DNA of 62,000 nucleotides, from NCBI RefSeq assembly GCF_963678635.1, contig NC_087070.1:30034390-30096389 (forward strand), written 5' to 3'. Each line of letters starts with the position of its first letter. Position 1 is the stretch's first letter. Positions 10,170 through 23,600 of this stretch are shown here, piece by piece. Made by a program: the position numbers and the translations under genes. The notes beneath the pieces were generated by a model. The model did no database searches and was not told the origin of the DNA. It saw only the letters and a list, made by a program, of their open reading frames with translations. This DNA is from Symsagittifera roscoffensis. Lineage: Eukaryota > Xenacoelomorpha > Acoela > Convolutidae.

Positions 10170-11848
10170 CCCATCCGGGGCTCAGAGAGGTTTTAGTTTT
10201 TAATTGTATATTGTAGTGAAGGACGGGTGAAGTAGTTTTCTTTTAGAGTTTTGAACAGTGACTTCTTGAAGAGGGGAGAGATGTAGTTGTTCGTGTAGAG
10301 AGACGAAGATTGTTTGTTCGTGTTTTAAAATGGGTCTCTTTGATCGTGGGTTGTCTTGGGTGATTATGTCAAGACTTCAGAACGATGCAATGATGTATCG
10401 ATTTCGTTAAGCTTAGTGCGAGACTACGTGCCGGGTGAAGTTTGACTTTTCCGTGTGAAGTGCCAAGTGACTACTTTAAGTTACTACTGCGATGATGAAT
10501 CCATACTTTAAGTCCTTTGAGGGTAGTGGCTGCGGCAACAAACCAAATATATTTTCTATCCCACAGTTGGAATGTAATCTAGTGGTCATCTCCTTTGCTG
10601 CTCGTTCCTTGGACTCTAAGAAATCTTTATATACTGCATTTATATGAGTACATCTTGTTAGTGAAGTCAGTTTTTGGTTATGATTTACTATTAGTTATTA
10701 TCCCAAAATCGTTTTTAATTTAGTTCGGTTAATTTAAAGAGTCGCTCACACCAGAGCAACTCTCGTCAAAAAAAAGAGTGTAGGTCACAAAGCGTGGTGG
10801 TAGCGCGGTGGGTTAGGCCGGCTATAGAGCATGCTCAGAACGTTCCTCTATTTGGTGAGGCCAGGAGTGGGCTATAATTTACGATCTCTTTGTGCAGAGT
10901 CTCTTTTAATATTCAACCTTTTGTTACCTTTTCATTACGTGCTTTTCTCTTTTTTGTTTTGGTTGTGTCCTTTATTCAAAAGTATAATCATTTGATTTGG
11001 GTTTGTCTTTCGACTTTTTTGTGTTTTATTTGTTTTCAATATAACTTCAGAGTGGGTTTCAAAAGAATACTTTATACAATTTTTATCTGGCTTGAATCCG
11101 GTTTGGGTACCGTGGGACTTTTTATCATAGACATGATATTAGTTTGTGGTTTTGTGGCGTTAGTAAGCTGCGTTGGTTAGTTCAACTTATTTTTGTAATT
11201 CCTTCCCACCGGGTTAAAGGAAAGTTTGACACGTGTGAAAACAAGTAGGATTTTTTCTCAGTGAAAGTTAAAACTTGAAACTCATTACTTAATCAATTCC
11301 TCGTGGGCAAGCTGTGCAAGTTGTGGAAAGAGTGTGTGATTTATGGGCGAGTAAGAAAGTGGAGTACTAATTTAGTGCCGTCAAAGGTTAAATTCAGGGA
11401 CAAACTACTTTTGAAAAAAAAATTACTACTTCAATTATATACTGCGATTGTTAAATTGAATTTGAAAAGCTTGTAGAGAAGAGTTTACAGTTTTTGTTTG
11501 TTTTACTTGTTTTAGATGAATGAACGGTGAAATCTAAAAAAAAATTGAAACATTTATGAAGAATTGTTAGTGTTTTTCTGAGTTTTTTTCTGAAATATTT
11601 AAATATAATTGTGTAAACAGTCTTAATTTTGCTGAAAAAAGGTTCAGTTAGTTTGTTCTCTTATGTAAACAGTCCTTTGTAGATTATTATTTACTCTCAA
11701 TGCTTTTTCTTCTGTGGGAGGATTTCGCTACGATCTTTTGTAGCTAGTTGTTGGTCATTGAAGAAAGCCGAGTTCGGGGTATCTGTTTGTGGTTGAAAAC
11801 ATTATTGTACTTGTGGTTGGTGCTGACTGTTGATGTGAGAAGGTTTTG

Positions 11849-13725
11849 TTATTTCATTTTTCGCAAAAAAACCTTAATTATTGTCTGAAAAATTATTTCT
11901 TTTAAATGTTTTTTGTTTATTTGTCTGTCGTTATTTTGTTGCTGTCTAAATGTTTGGTAATCCATTTGTGAGTATTTTGGGGCAACAGAAAATTTTACTG
12001 TCAATTGTATGGTTGTATGGTTACTGTCGATTGTTTTGAAGTTTGGTGTTTTAAGTGTAGGATGAATAAAGGAACTACGTTTTTCTTCTGTTTTTGGCAT
12101 TGTTCCAACTACTTCTTCATTCATAAAATGTGATATGGTTTGATTATCTGGTTGTGTAAAGTTTCTTGTTTCATATATATTTTCTTGTGTAATAATGAAT
12201 GTAGAGTTTGTACTGTTTTTTCCTGTTTTATCAGTAAACATTGCATTATAACTTCAAGGTGTGGCATCGATAGTAAGTGGAATTATTTGTACATAGTTTT
12301 TATGTACAGAGATTGTCGCAATTGCTGCACAAGATATGTCAGTTGTTATATTAATTAATGAGGGATGAGACCACTCCGGGTTAAATATATTCGGTTTGAT
12401 CTGCAGTTTCATCGTCTGAACTTTGCATCCGAATACTTTTTCTTGATAGTGCTACGAAACTAATGTTATGAAAAAAAATAATCAATTATGAACCATGCTA
12501 GTTTTTTTGTTGATCATATTCAACATTTTGTGAAATATTGTTACCCGTTAGGTTTTCACGTATTGCATTTAGGAATTTTGAGACAAAAGATGCTTCTTTT
12601 CTCACAGCTGAGTGTCGCGGTGTTTGAAGCGGTGATTCTTTTTGAGATTATTTTAATCCCATTATAGAAATATAGCTATAAAAAATTGAAAAAACGTCCT
12701 TTTTAAATATCGAATTTGCTCTTTGTGAATTTTTGTGTTGTATATTTCTTAAATAATCTGTGAACACTTTCGAGAATTCTAAATCCGGGTCATCATTTTG
12801 TACTCTTTGTTTTGTTTGGATTGATTGTGGTGGTAGGTTTTCAATAGTAATTATACCGGAGTATAAGGTGATAATACATTTGTCAAGGATTTGTCGTTTT
12901 TTCTTATTTCGGGAAACTCTTGCTTACATGGGCTGTAACCTTTTTCAAACAAATTTACTATTAATTTGTGAGAAAATTGTACTTGTCTTCGAGCGGAATC
13001 ACTTTCTGGTTGAATAAAAAATGGGATTATCAGTTTTTTATCGAAATCTTCGTTGTATTCGATCAATTTTTATATCTTAAAACTGTTCATTAATAAATTC
13101 ATAAAGCCTAAAATCCTGTTTGCAAGAGCTGCTTCCTTTTTTGAATAAATTTATAATAGAAATGTGACAAAATTGTACTTGAAGTCGACAGAAAATTTTG
13201 ACAATAATTACAAAAACTTTTGACAAATTTAACAAAAACTTTGACGATAGTTCAATACTCCCCTTTATTATCCATCCACAAAGTGATCCCTTTGTAGATG
13301 GATAATAAAGGAGAGTTTCAATTTTTTCGTCAAAAAATTTGTTATTTTCTATCATTTTTTGTATCATAAAACTGTTAGTGTGTAACTTTCAATGTACTTA
13401 TTGGTTGATTCCAATTGTATAGTCGTACTGGTTTGTAGATAAAAGGTTTTTTAATTCTGTGTTTTCCATTAATCGATGATGGTGATATATCTTCTGAGTC
13501 GGAAGTTTTTTTTTGATTATCTATCGGGTTATTTTTGTTTACTGAATTTTTCAGGTCTTGAAGTTCCTTTATTATGTTTGTATCTGATTCTGAAACTGCG
13601 TTTCGTCTTTTCAAAAATATTTTCAAGATAATTTGCATTTGTCTTGTTAATAATGTCTTTTTTTCGTGTTCGCCTTTTTGATCAAATATATCCCATTGTT
13701 TGTCTGTGCGGTGTGGTTACAAGAT
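11849..13725 (-). pseudogene. Decayed coding region of unknown element, Asn/Lys-rich
   Basis: Several open pieces lie on the minus strand. 13375-13725 reads PHRTDKQWDIFDQKGEHEKK and later LKIFLKRRNAVSESD. 13077-13367 and 12851-13066 both contain a V-Q-F-[CS]-H-x-x-I-[IV]-N-L-F-[EK]-K-G-x-S-x-C-K-Q-[DE]-F block, so one part was duplicated. 11849-12241 ends with IIKVFLRKMK, resembling the FLKRR block. Stops and frame changes separate the pieces. I do not recognise a family; Gag-like is one possibility given the basic, Asn-rich content. Confidence 0.35.
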
Positions 13726-15101
13726 CTTATCTTTCGTTTTTAATTAAGCAATTATGTGATATGATTCTTTATTTGTTGCCTAGATTAATTATTTCCTGAC
13801 ATAAGGTTTAGGATGATGGGTGCAGTACTCGGGGGTTAGAGTTTCTATTTTTCTAAACTGTTAGTTCTTACGGTTTTTGTGTGATTATCTTATTTTGGGG
13901 CATAGCTTGTCGTGGTTGAAGGGTTGGAGGGAAAGTATATCAATTCGCGAGAAAATTTGTTTACTTTTTCGTGACTAGGTTTTAATATATGATTGACTTA
14001 CTTAATCTTACCTAAGGGTTGTGATTTGTGATCAAGAGTTGGAGAATAGTAAATCAATCCGCAAGGTTCAGGTATAATTAGAAAACAGGTAGATCGTTAG
14101 ACACTAATTTATGACTTACCATTTATTTAAGGGTTTTAGCCTGGGTCATCTAAGAGGGAGGGCTTAAGTGAAGGATGAGTAACCGAAGTTCTTCTCTGCC
14201 TATCTTAATTAAAATGGTTAGTTTTTCAAGAATTTCTATTAGCCCTGGGTCCTTGATAAGGGTTGGAGAATGAAGATGACGTTTAAAGTCTTAGACAATT
14301 TTAAAATTATGGATTGGAGAGAATAAAAATGTTCTGTTTGATCCAATATTGATCCAAAAACAGAAATTAAGTGAAAGGAATTTAGTGTGAGTGGAGTTAA
14401 AAATACAAGGAAAATCCTGATGATCTATTTTTTAAATAAAAGTGAATTATGGAAAGCAAGGATAAGCCTTGATGTTTTATCTAAAAAATTAAATTGAGAA
14501 AAGCTTAAGAGTTAGAATCTAAATAATATGTTTTAGGTGATGAAACTTGGATAAACAAAAAGAGATGATGTGTTTTGTATTTAATGAAACAACGATAAAC
14601 TTTTATACTAACTACTTTTTGAGTTTTTTATTCAATAAATTATTTGTTCAAAAGTTTTGATTTACTGCAGATTTTGAAAGGGACGACTTGTGCTCTTTTT
14701 ATCGGTCGTTATTGTTTAAATATAAATTTAGCACCAAATAAATTGTTGAAAAACTATTCTTCAAATTACTTTCATGTTAATAAATGAAAATTTAAATTCA
14801 CTGCATAAAGTATTCTAAATACCATTACATGTTCCGGTTTTTGTCGTACTAACGTTTAGTAGATTGGTCAGTTTCCTGATCGCTGTTCACGCTTTGATCT
14901 TGGTGTTCTTGCAAAACCTGGAATCGCTTGTATTGTTTGAAATATTGGCAATGATTTATTGGGACGTAGAGACATTTCTATTAAATTGTCTATTCCATCT
15001 AACATTTTGCAGTTTTGCAATTACCTAATTCTATGTTTAATTGTCTAATTCTTAGTTGGTTAAAATCTTTTTCGAGATTTTTGGTCGCACCAGATGAGTT
15101 A

Positions 15102-15455
15102 TGACCAAGGTCTGTTTTCATAGAGTAAATTCAGATAAGGTACACCGTCTGTTTGTCACGCCATCTTATTTTCGGCCGGATAGGTTCGTGCAACTTCTTA
15201 GTCTAATACCAATCTTAATATTACTCTTATATCTCCTAGTCTCAATAGATCTAGTGTACACCGGTTTGCGCGAGTTAGTTCCAGAATGAGAACAACTGTA
15301 TTCTAAGTTTAATTCAAATTGCTCTGGTGCTGCAACTACAAGTAAATTCAGCAATTACAAAAAAGTGTAAATGTTAGAGATGGAATATGATAGTTATAGA
15401 GATAGTTTTATCAATAATATAATTCAACATAAATACTAGTTTAGAACCGGTTCCA
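15102..15455. repeat. Right LTR-like repeat
   Basis: About 354 bp, matching 9782-10169 with substitutions and small gaps. The divergence of the pair points to an old insertion. Confidence 0.6.
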
Positions 15456-15757
15456 CAAATTGAAGAAAATATTGGAATCTTGCTGTTTTAAAAAAAAATT
15501 AATAATGAATCAAAAGAATCTATTAAAAAATGAATTGATACTATGAAAATTATAGCCATAGTTAATGATTTTTGAAAAGTGACCCATATCTCAAAATGAT
15601 TCATTGCAGATTGGCATTGAATCAGCCATGAATTGTTGGTTCAAGCCTTGAAATTCTAGTAAAATAAGTTTTCAGATGTTGTAGCGTTATGTTGCGAATG
15701 GAAAATTTAATACTTATTTTCTTTTTAATTTTTTTTTCTTATTTATCATTTTTGCAG
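15456..15757. other. Spacer, nothing recognised
   Basis: AT-rich sequence with no open frame or repeat match noticed. Confidence 0.35.
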
Positions 15758-16390
15758 GAAGCTGTTTTCCAATATGCCTAATTTACTATGAATAAAACAA
15801 ATGTCTAAAACCTTTTTTTTTGTTTGGATCTTTTCATCACACCACGCACAAGCAATTTAAAAATTTATTCAAAACATATAGCACAGCAAACGTCTGTCCT
15901 TGTTTAAAATTAAATTTCAATAACCAGCAATAACAGCCATAACAAATAGTCCGGCAAAGCAAAACTTACGCCATGCATTTATTTACGCCATGCAAAAACG
16001 CCTTTTTTTAATTTCATTTACGCCATACAAAAACTTTTAGACGAAAAAATATAAGGGTTTTTTAATGAAACTTTATTTTTCTAGCGGAAAAAAACTGACT
16101 AAACGAAAAAAATCTCGAAAACGTGTTATAGGATAATATATTACAGCTTAAATTAGAGCCATTTTTTCCTCTACAAAAAAGCAAATTCTGAAAACTCAAA
16201 AAATCGCAGAAAGTCATCTGACATGTTAACCCGGCGAAATTTCCCTGTCAAACCCCATTGCTCAAGAAACTGAAAATATTTGCCAAGAACCTCTTCAAAA
16301 TAACAATTGGCGCTCAGCCGACGAGCCGCTTGATGCTGTGCAAATAATGTGGCGCACTCTCGTATCCTGTAAGACTCGGGATCTAAAAAA

Positions 16391-16873
16391 CCTTTTTCAA
16401 CATCTGTAAATTATCGGCATTTTAAACAGATAAACATAAAAATAAGTAATATCCGAAAAAAAAGGTAAACATTTTCCGGTTAACCTGATATCAAAACGAT
16501 CTCAACAAGGTTTAAACATTTTTGATTGCAAACTGGCCTTAATCGGACAAACCAGTACTTTCAAGGTTTTTTGTCCAAGAACTTTCGCTTTTTCACTTTC
16601 GCGCTATAATGACGTCATTAATTTAAGCGCGAACATCTTCCGCGCCCAAAGCAGCGAAAACGAGTGCGAGTTTCACGGCCGGTCGAGTTAGCTCCCCAGA
16701 GCGGGTGGGGACTACAGCGGATCGAGCTATTTTAATTTTTCCGTAATTAAGGGTTTTTATACGAGCCAAAGGGTAGTGTCCCCGTGGGCTGCGTTCTTCA
16801 ATAATCTACAATAAACCCCTGTTTTTGAAATAACTTCACTATCGGAGTGCCACTTACTGCGTTTATTCAGCGC
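16391..16873 (+). mobile_element. Insertion in duplicated block, solo-LTR-like
   Basis: Copy 2 of the block reads straight through ATCTAAAAAAACCTAATCTC, while copy 1 has about 480 bp here with ACCT on both sides. The insert has a CRE-like TGACGTCA (near 16610), a GC-rich part, and an AATAAA-type signal (CTACAATAAACC near 16810), as a solo LTR would. It lacks clear TG...CA ends, so the class is uncertain. Confidence 0.35.
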
Positions 16874-17345
16874 TGGCACCTAATCTCGAAGCCAACGACT
16901 CCAAATTGCATATATATAGTTTTCCATGGTCCAAAGGCTCCTGGAAAGAGAGAGAAGGGAAGCTAGTACCATTTCGGCCTAACAAAAGGTGATTAGGAGT
17001 TAACACCTCAAAACCATCCGGTCTTGCTTTTACTGATGTTATAGGGCAAGCGTTCAGTGATTTTCCTACGAGACAGAAAGTTGTTTCAAGGAATTCGGGA
17101 GCGAGCTTTCTACTTCCTACTATTGCGTAGAATACCCTTTTTAAGAACAAATTGTTTGCTAGTTTCTTTTCTAATTTTCGGAGTGTAGTTTTTCCTGCGA
17201 GTCTTTCTTCTATGCCATTTTTTGAGTTTCTAACTGGCTGCTGATGATAAAAACTTTTTACCATCTGGCCCTTAAGCGTTGTAAGATATGAAGCGATACA
17301 CTTAGCATCTCGTAACTGAAGTGTAGTAATAAGACCAAATAGCAA
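16863..17345 (-). pseudogene. BEL/Pao integrase C-terminal fragment, copy 1
   Basis: The minus-strand frame contains YAIVGSRKLAPEFLETTFCL, then SLNACPITSV and FEVLTPNHLLLGR. This is the signature of the C-terminal part of BEL/Pao integrases, usually of the form S-R-x-L-x-x-E-x-L-x-T followed by L-N-x-R-P and L-T-P-N-H-F-L-L-G. Conserved positions are altered (N-A-C-P for N-x-R-P). No RT, protease or catalytic triad is present. The piece lies inside the duplicated block, and the same sequence recurs around 18600-20000. It is a dead remnant. Confidence 0.7.
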
Positions 17346-18599
17346 AACTCATTTCAGTTCGGATTGATTTCTGAGCTGGATTAACTCGCCGCTTTCCCGT
17401 TCAAAAAGAAATTGTTCCACAGCGTGATTGCTTCAAATGACGGCTATTGTCGAATTTTACCAGATCAAGCAGTTGAAACCGAAGTATTTCAGTGTCACCT
17501 TTCAATCACATGTTTCAAATCTATATTTAATGAAAACTTGAATTCTTGAAATCAATGAACATTCTGGTATGCCGTCTTATGTTTTTGAAGGAAGCTGTTT
17601 CCCAATATGCCTATTTTACTATGAACAAAGCACATGTCTAAAGTCTGTGTTTTTTTGTTTAGATTTTTTCATCAAACCACGCACAAATAATTTAAAAAGT
17701 TATTCAAAACCTTCTGGGATTTTTCTATGCTACTTGCACGGCAAACGGCTGTCCTTGTTTAAAATTGAATTTCAACAAGCAGCAATAAACAGCCTTAAAA
17801 AATGAGCTAACAAAGAAAACGTTTAAATCAAACAAACTATAACAAAAAATGAGAAATTTGTGTTGTAATCAGGAACAGCAGCCACTCAAAAATCAAACTT
17901 AGGTTCTTTCTATGAGTCGAATTTTAGCTGAGTTATTCTTTCTGAACAACCACGAATTTCAAGATATCAAACAGTACAAACAAAAGCTACCAAAAAATAG
18001 CTAGCAAAAACTCGCTAATGAGTTGAAGTACATTGCAAGAGTTTTTGGCAAAAGTCATTCCCAGAACCGCACACGGCCCAAACCACATAAGTTTTCAAAT
18101 TAGTATACTTATTTAAAAGGAAAAAACTTCCAGGGCAATCATAACAAACAGGCTGCCCAAGCAAAATTTACGCCATGCATTTATTTACACCACGCAAAAA
18201 CGCCATTTATGTTTTTCATTTACGCCATGCAAAAACTTTTAGACAAAAACATTTTCATGGTTCATTGACGGAACCATATGTTTGTTTTAGAGGAAAAAAA
18301 AACAAACTAAACGAAAAAATCTCGATAACATGTTTCAAGATCAAACATTACTGCTTAAATTAAAGCTTTTGTTATTCCTCTACAAAAAAGCAAGTTCTGA
18401 AAACGCAGAAATTCACAGATAATCATCTGATTTGTTATCCCGGCGAAGTTCCCAGTCAAACCCCATTGCTCAAAAAACTGAAAATGTTTGCCAAGAACGT
18501 CTTTAAAATAACAATTTGCACTCAGATGACGAACCGCTGGATGCTGTGAAAATATTGTGGCGCACTCTCGTATCCTGTAAGACTCGGGATCTAAAAAAA

Positions 18600-18930
18600 C
18601 CTAATCTCAAAGCCAACGACTCCAAACTGCATTGGCGTAGCTTTGCGCTCGTATATATTGTTTTCGATGGTCGAAGTGCTCCTGGAAAAAGAGAAAAGGG
18701 AAGCTAGTACTATTTCGGCCCTAACAAAAAGTGATTAAGAGTTAACACCTCAAAACCATCCGATCTTGCTTTCACTGATGTTATAGGACGAGCGTTCAGT
18801 GATTGTTGTTTGAGACAGAAAGTTGTTTCAAGGACTTCGGGAGCGAGCTTTCTACTTCTTATTATTGCGTAGATACCCTTTTTAAGAACAAATTGCTTGC
18901 TTGTTTTGTTCTGACTTTTGGAGAATGGCA
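18600..18930 (-). pseudogene. BEL/Pao integrase fragment, copy 2
   Basis: The minus strand reads IYAIIRSRKLAPEVLETTFC, then SLNARPITSV and FEVLTLNHFLLG, followed by a stop. It is the counterpart of 16863-17345 and keeps the consensus L-N-x-R-P that copy 1 lost. Its 5' continuation was separated by the TIR element and resumes near 19840-20110. Confidence 0.6.
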
Positions 18931-18937
18931 GTAAATA

Positions 18938-19819
18938 CCCGCATCGAGTTTCAAGCGTTAATAATCGATTATTTTACGATTTTAGTTCCAGTTTCACTAA
19001 AATTGAGAAACACTCGATTTTAATCAATTATTAATCGTTTAAAATTTCTTTTTTTAAAATCAAACTATAATTAATTATAATCCGTTATAATCGATTGTAA
19101 TCGATAGTTTATTAGTCTATTTTCGATACAATTATAATCGATTCTAATTGATTGTAATTCTTTTGTATGTCCATTTTTTTCTTCGAAGGTGCATCTAAAT
19201 TGCTTATATTTGATGCTTTTTGTGGACGTTGGTTCCTATGAAACCTGAGAATTTTTTTTTAATTTTCCAATTAATTCAAATTAATAAGTTTTTTTTTTCA
19301 TTCCATCCCAATAAGAGTTGTTTTGTGATGCATATTTTAAGCTTTTTAAACACCAAGACATCAGCAAATTGATTTAGTTCCATGATTGATTCGGAAAAAC
19401 TCTTTTTCATTTACCGCGAGAACCGTTCCACTCTTATGAAAGGATCTCTAAGGAAACTTTTATTTCGTGGTAAAACTTTGTGTTAAGATGAACCAAAGTT
19501 TTCAAGAGATCTATCTTTTAGAGATTTTCTTATTGACACAAAAATAATAACCCATTAGATATAATTCGAATATAGGAAAATTTTGGCAAAATAGGAGATT
19601 ATAATCGATTAAAATCGATTATAATCGATTATAATTGATTTTAAGGGTTTTTAGTAAGAACTATAGTCAATTATAATCTATAATAATAACTTCACGATTA
19701 TAATCAATTATAAATCCCTTAAAGACCTAATTTTGGTAATTATAATCGATCATAATTGTCAAAAAATCATCATAATAATCTGTTATAATCGATTATTTAC
19801 GCCTAAACTTGGATGCGGG
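18938..19819. mobile_element. TIR element with TA duplication and ATCGATTA motif arrays
   Basis: 882 bp, TA|CCCGCATCGAGTTTCAAG ... CTTGGATGCGGG|TA. The two ends match as inverted repeats over about 35 bp with around 6 mismatches. The interior is packed with the palindromic motif TAATCGATTA and variants. The paired empty site in copy 1 of the host block (TTTTCGGAGTGTAG near 17180) shows the insertion point. Length and non-coding content suit a non-autonomous Tc1/mariner-type element. Confidence 0.75.
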
Positions 19820-20602
19820 TAGCTTAGCGGAGTGTGGTTTTTTCCTCGAAATTCTTTTCTCAGCCATATTTTGAGTTTTTAACTGGCTGCTGATTACTTT
19901 TAATTTTTTTTTCATGTGGCTCTTAAGGGTTGTAAGCTATGAAGCGATACAATTAGCATCTCGTAACGTAAGTGTGGTAATAAGACCAAATAGCAAGTCT
20001 CAGTTCAGTTCGGAAGGATTTCTGAGCCGGATTAATTCGCCTTTTCCCGTTCTAAAAAGAGATTGTATCACGGCGTGATTGCCTCAAATGACGGCTATTG
20101 TCAAATTTTACCAGATCGGGCTTTTAAATTATAAAAAGAGGAGTATCTTTGCTGTTTTTCACTGTTTTTAAAACTACCACCCAACCTTAATACTTCAGTG
20201 TCATCTTTCAAATCACATATTTATCTCATCTTTATCTCAAAATGCATATTTAATGAAAACTTGAATTCTTGAAATTAGTGAACTTTCTGGTATGCGATCT
20301 TATGTTTAAAAATCAGCTCGATTCGCAAACAACGCAAAGGTGTTCAATAAACTTGATTCTCCTCAGTCTCTGCTGCCCAAATGTTGATTGAATAGTTAGG
20401 TTTCATAGTACAACAAATAACAATCGATCTGACCAAACAACGTGCCCAGTTTCCTAGATAGCGACTGCTCATCACTGGAAAAACCAAGAAATAAAACAAA
20501 CATACCTTAAATTCTTCTAAAGAAGGCGTTCAACTGAACTTTGATAGATAGCTTTCGAAATTTAGTAAATTTTGTCTGTCAGCAACTGACAACTTCGAAA
20601 CA

Positions 20603-23600
20603 ATGAATGCCTCTTCTTCATTATTCACTGGCTGTGAAGTTGTGATAGTTACTGGTGCAAGCTCTGGTATCGGGGCAGCCACAGTGGTCCGGCTTGCTCA
20701 TAGAGGAGTGAGGAAGTTCTGTTTGACCGGCAGAAACGAACAAGGACTGCAGAAGACGAAAGACGCTGTCATCCGGGAGGCCACTAAAGATGCACAGTTT
20801 GTTGACGTGCTAGGTTTGAAAAACTTCATTCCTTTCGTTTAAAAACTTTATTCCTTTCGTCGTTTTGTCGAACTTTTGTAGAAAATGAATGTAGATTTGG
20901 TTTGTGTCAATTTGTAACTAAGAAGCCACATGTTTCACATTTTTGAGAGCTAATGTGAATGGTTCGTTTTCAACATACTTTCGAGATTTCAGGAATCAGG
21001 TTACAAAACGGAACATTGGTTTGGGCTGAGTGATACCGTATATTAGCCGCAAAATGTTTGGAAACATAATTAGCCCTAAAAATCTAATGCAAACATTTGT
21101 ATTCTCAGATAAACTGTACAACATACCCCCCCCCCTAATCACTCTGACAACCCCCCCCCCCCCCAAATCACTCTCCCCACATAGTGACCTACGGTTGCAG
21201 AATTCCAAGTGAACCTCCGTACGTAAAATCTCCTCTTATCCACGAATTGGTTTTTAAAATTATTTTCAACATACACTTCAAGCACAAAAATATTATTTTG
21301 GCTTTCAAAACTTCGAAGATCAATTATTTTTCTATTTTGTTAACCGACTAACTCATTGTTTTGGAAATTTTTCCTACATTCGGAAGGCAAAGCTTAGCAA
21401 GAACATTCATATAAGATTAGATGCAGAGCAATTATCTCAAAGTGAAAAAATTATTCTGCAGTCCAAAAAAGTTGATTTAGTGGAAATCATTATGACTACC
21501 ACATTGAGCTTTTTGCTTTGAAAGTTTAATTTGCTTTTATTTAGCTTGTAACTTTACTAATGATATGAATCGGAGATTACAACTTTGAATTCTTCGCCAA
21601 TATATAATTGATTAGGTTAAAAAGCGATCAGATAATTCTTGAATACGATTTCGTAATAAAATTTTGAATGCGAGGTGTATGCATTACTTGTGTAAAAGTT
21701 TTTTCACCTGTTTTGTTTACCTATGATCGTGTCTTTAGTTACATATTTTGATTCAATCTTCGACAAAAGTACTTCTAATCACGGGCTTTTGACATATATA
21801 GAGCCAAAAAATTCGAAAGACCCAAAAAACAATAAGGTTCCGATTTTTTGCAGTTTGAATTGCTTTTGGGGCATTTTGAGCTTTATAGGCTGGAAAGTTA
21901 TTTATAAGACGGGAGAGATCCGTTTATTTCTCGAAGAGTTATTTGTAACTAAGGAGCCACATGTTTCACATTTTTGAGAGCTAAGATGAATGGTTCGTTT
22001 TCAACATACTTTCGAGATTTCAGGAATTCTAAACTGTTTCTTGAACTCTAAATTTATTGTTGCGACTTTCGTAACGAAAGTAACGGAATATTTGTGCTCG
22101 GGTTGATTTTTTTCTCCAAAGAAATTTTGACTTTTTTCTAGCTATTTTTCATGGAAGTTTTCTTTCCATCATTCAAAAAGTATTGTTGTCCTGAGCATAA
22201 ATTTGGGAAGGAACTTCACCTGTGATCTTTTTTTTGTAGAACTATGGAATTTAAAGATTGCCATTTTCCATTTTAGCCCATTCAGGACAATTAACGGGCT
22301 ATATCCTTCGCGCTATTAAAGCATAAGCGGAGAGTTAATCCGTCTTAGAAATCTTTCTCAATTATTTGAACGATTTTTACTATGAGCGAAATCTATCACT
22401 TTGTACTTTGTATGGCGTGTGGAGGATGATTTTAACAAAAACTCTCAAATTTTAATTTGTTTTTCTTCATTTTATTTTAATACATTTAATTTTTTCATGT
22501 TATTACTGCTCTGGCCTTAAAAGACAGTCGGAACATTCAGGGTTTGAGCAGTCGTTTTGAATTTTTTTGCTACTTTAATGGCTGGTTCATTTTGAGGTCG
22601 TTTCACTTTATGTTTTCAGGCGATTTAACTGAAACACAAACTATCGAGAACATTGTCGGAGAAACTATCAAAATGTTTGGAAAAATAGACATTTTAATTA
22701 ACAACGCTGGCTGGGTTTTTGGATTATTGCCAATCTTTGACCAGACAATTGATAACTTCCAGCAAACTTTTGACCTCAATGTCAAAGCTGTTGTCATTCT
22801 AACTAAACTATGTCTTCCCTATTTGCGAGAATCGAAAGGAAGCGTCATCAACGTATCATCTACAGGAAGCGTCCGAAATTTCGATAAATTTGCGTTCTAT
22901 TGTATGAGCAAGACGGCTCTGGATATGTTTACTAAGTGTCTGGCAACTGAGGAAGGCAAAAATGGAATAAGAGTTAACTCTGTCAATCCAGGATTTGTGG
23001 ATACAGGTAATCACCTCTAAAAAGATCGGATTGTTTTCATCCCACTTGATTTAATGGTTAAAAATTTGCAAAAATGTACTGCCGAATGCTTTTAGTTTAT
23101 AATGTTATCGCAACTTTTTGTGACATCAGCTTACTTGATGGAAGCACTTCATAAAAGAATAAAAAAGCGCTCCAGGTATTTAAACAATTTTGGATGTTGC
23201 TCTGCTTAAAAAGCTGTAACATGGTATTTTGATCTGCCAAAGACTCATAAACGTCAAATTGTTTCCTTCGCCGAACAATTTCTAAAACTTATTTCTGCGT
23301 TAAACGTCCACAATTCTCAAAAATTCGTTTTTTTTTGGTTTGTGCAAACTGGAAGAGTGGTGGTTTTATACCATTCATGACCTGTTATAACCTGGATGCG
23401 TTGAAGTATTCCCTTTGGTGCAATTCACGATTTCACGTGAGCTGATACTTTTGTTATACCACTGAGTCGTCGCTCTCCTTAAGTTTGACGAGTTGTTTAT
23501 TGTTGAGGCGAGTTGCCGTGGTATCACAGTGATGATCACCCCCTAGTCCCCTAGGCATGCTACATTTACCAGCCAGCAAGTTATATGGAGAAAATCAAAA

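Larger units (their letters stand above)
9782..15455. mobile_element. Old element of about 5.7 kb flanked by LTR-like direct repeats
   Basis: Direct repeats at 9782-10169 and 15102-15455 share long runs such as GGTACACCGTCTGTT, TTCTTAGTCTAATACCAATC and ATGTTAGAGATGGAATATGA. They differ at roughly 15 percent of positions plus indels. They flank about 4.9 kb of T-rich DNA whose only coding-like sequence is on the minus strand (about 11849-13725) and full of stops. The arrangement fits an ancient LTR element. I found no polymerase or integrase motif, so a two-copy solo repeat with unrelated DNA between is not excluded. Confidence 0.5.
15758..17589. repeat. Duplicated block, copy 1
   Basis: It starts GGAAGCTGTTTTCCAATATG and repeats at 17590-20306 in the same order: the CACGCACAA block, TTACGCCATGCATTTATTTA, CCCCATTGCTCAA, CTCGTATCCTGTAAGACTCG, then BEL/Pao integrase sequence (antisense) and TGAAAACTTGAATTCTTGAAAT. 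Copy 1 holds about 490 bp (16391-16873) absent from copy 2. Copy 2 has about 330 bp near 17800-18140 that copy 1 lacks, and an inserted TIR element. Confidence 0.7.
17590..20306. repeat. Duplicated block, copy 2
   Basis: Second copy of the 15758-17589 block, directly adjoining it. It is lengthened by a TIR element at 18938-19819 and about 330 bp near 17800-18140. Divergence between copies is substantial (roughly 10-20 percent by eye). Confidence 0.7.

Noticed and set aside
10785-10880. tRNA-like sequence (GTGGTAGCGCGGTGGGTTAG) suggesting a tRNA gene or tRNA-derived SINE
   Set aside because: An A-box-like part is present, but no B box (GGTTCGANTCC) and no cloverleaf could be found.
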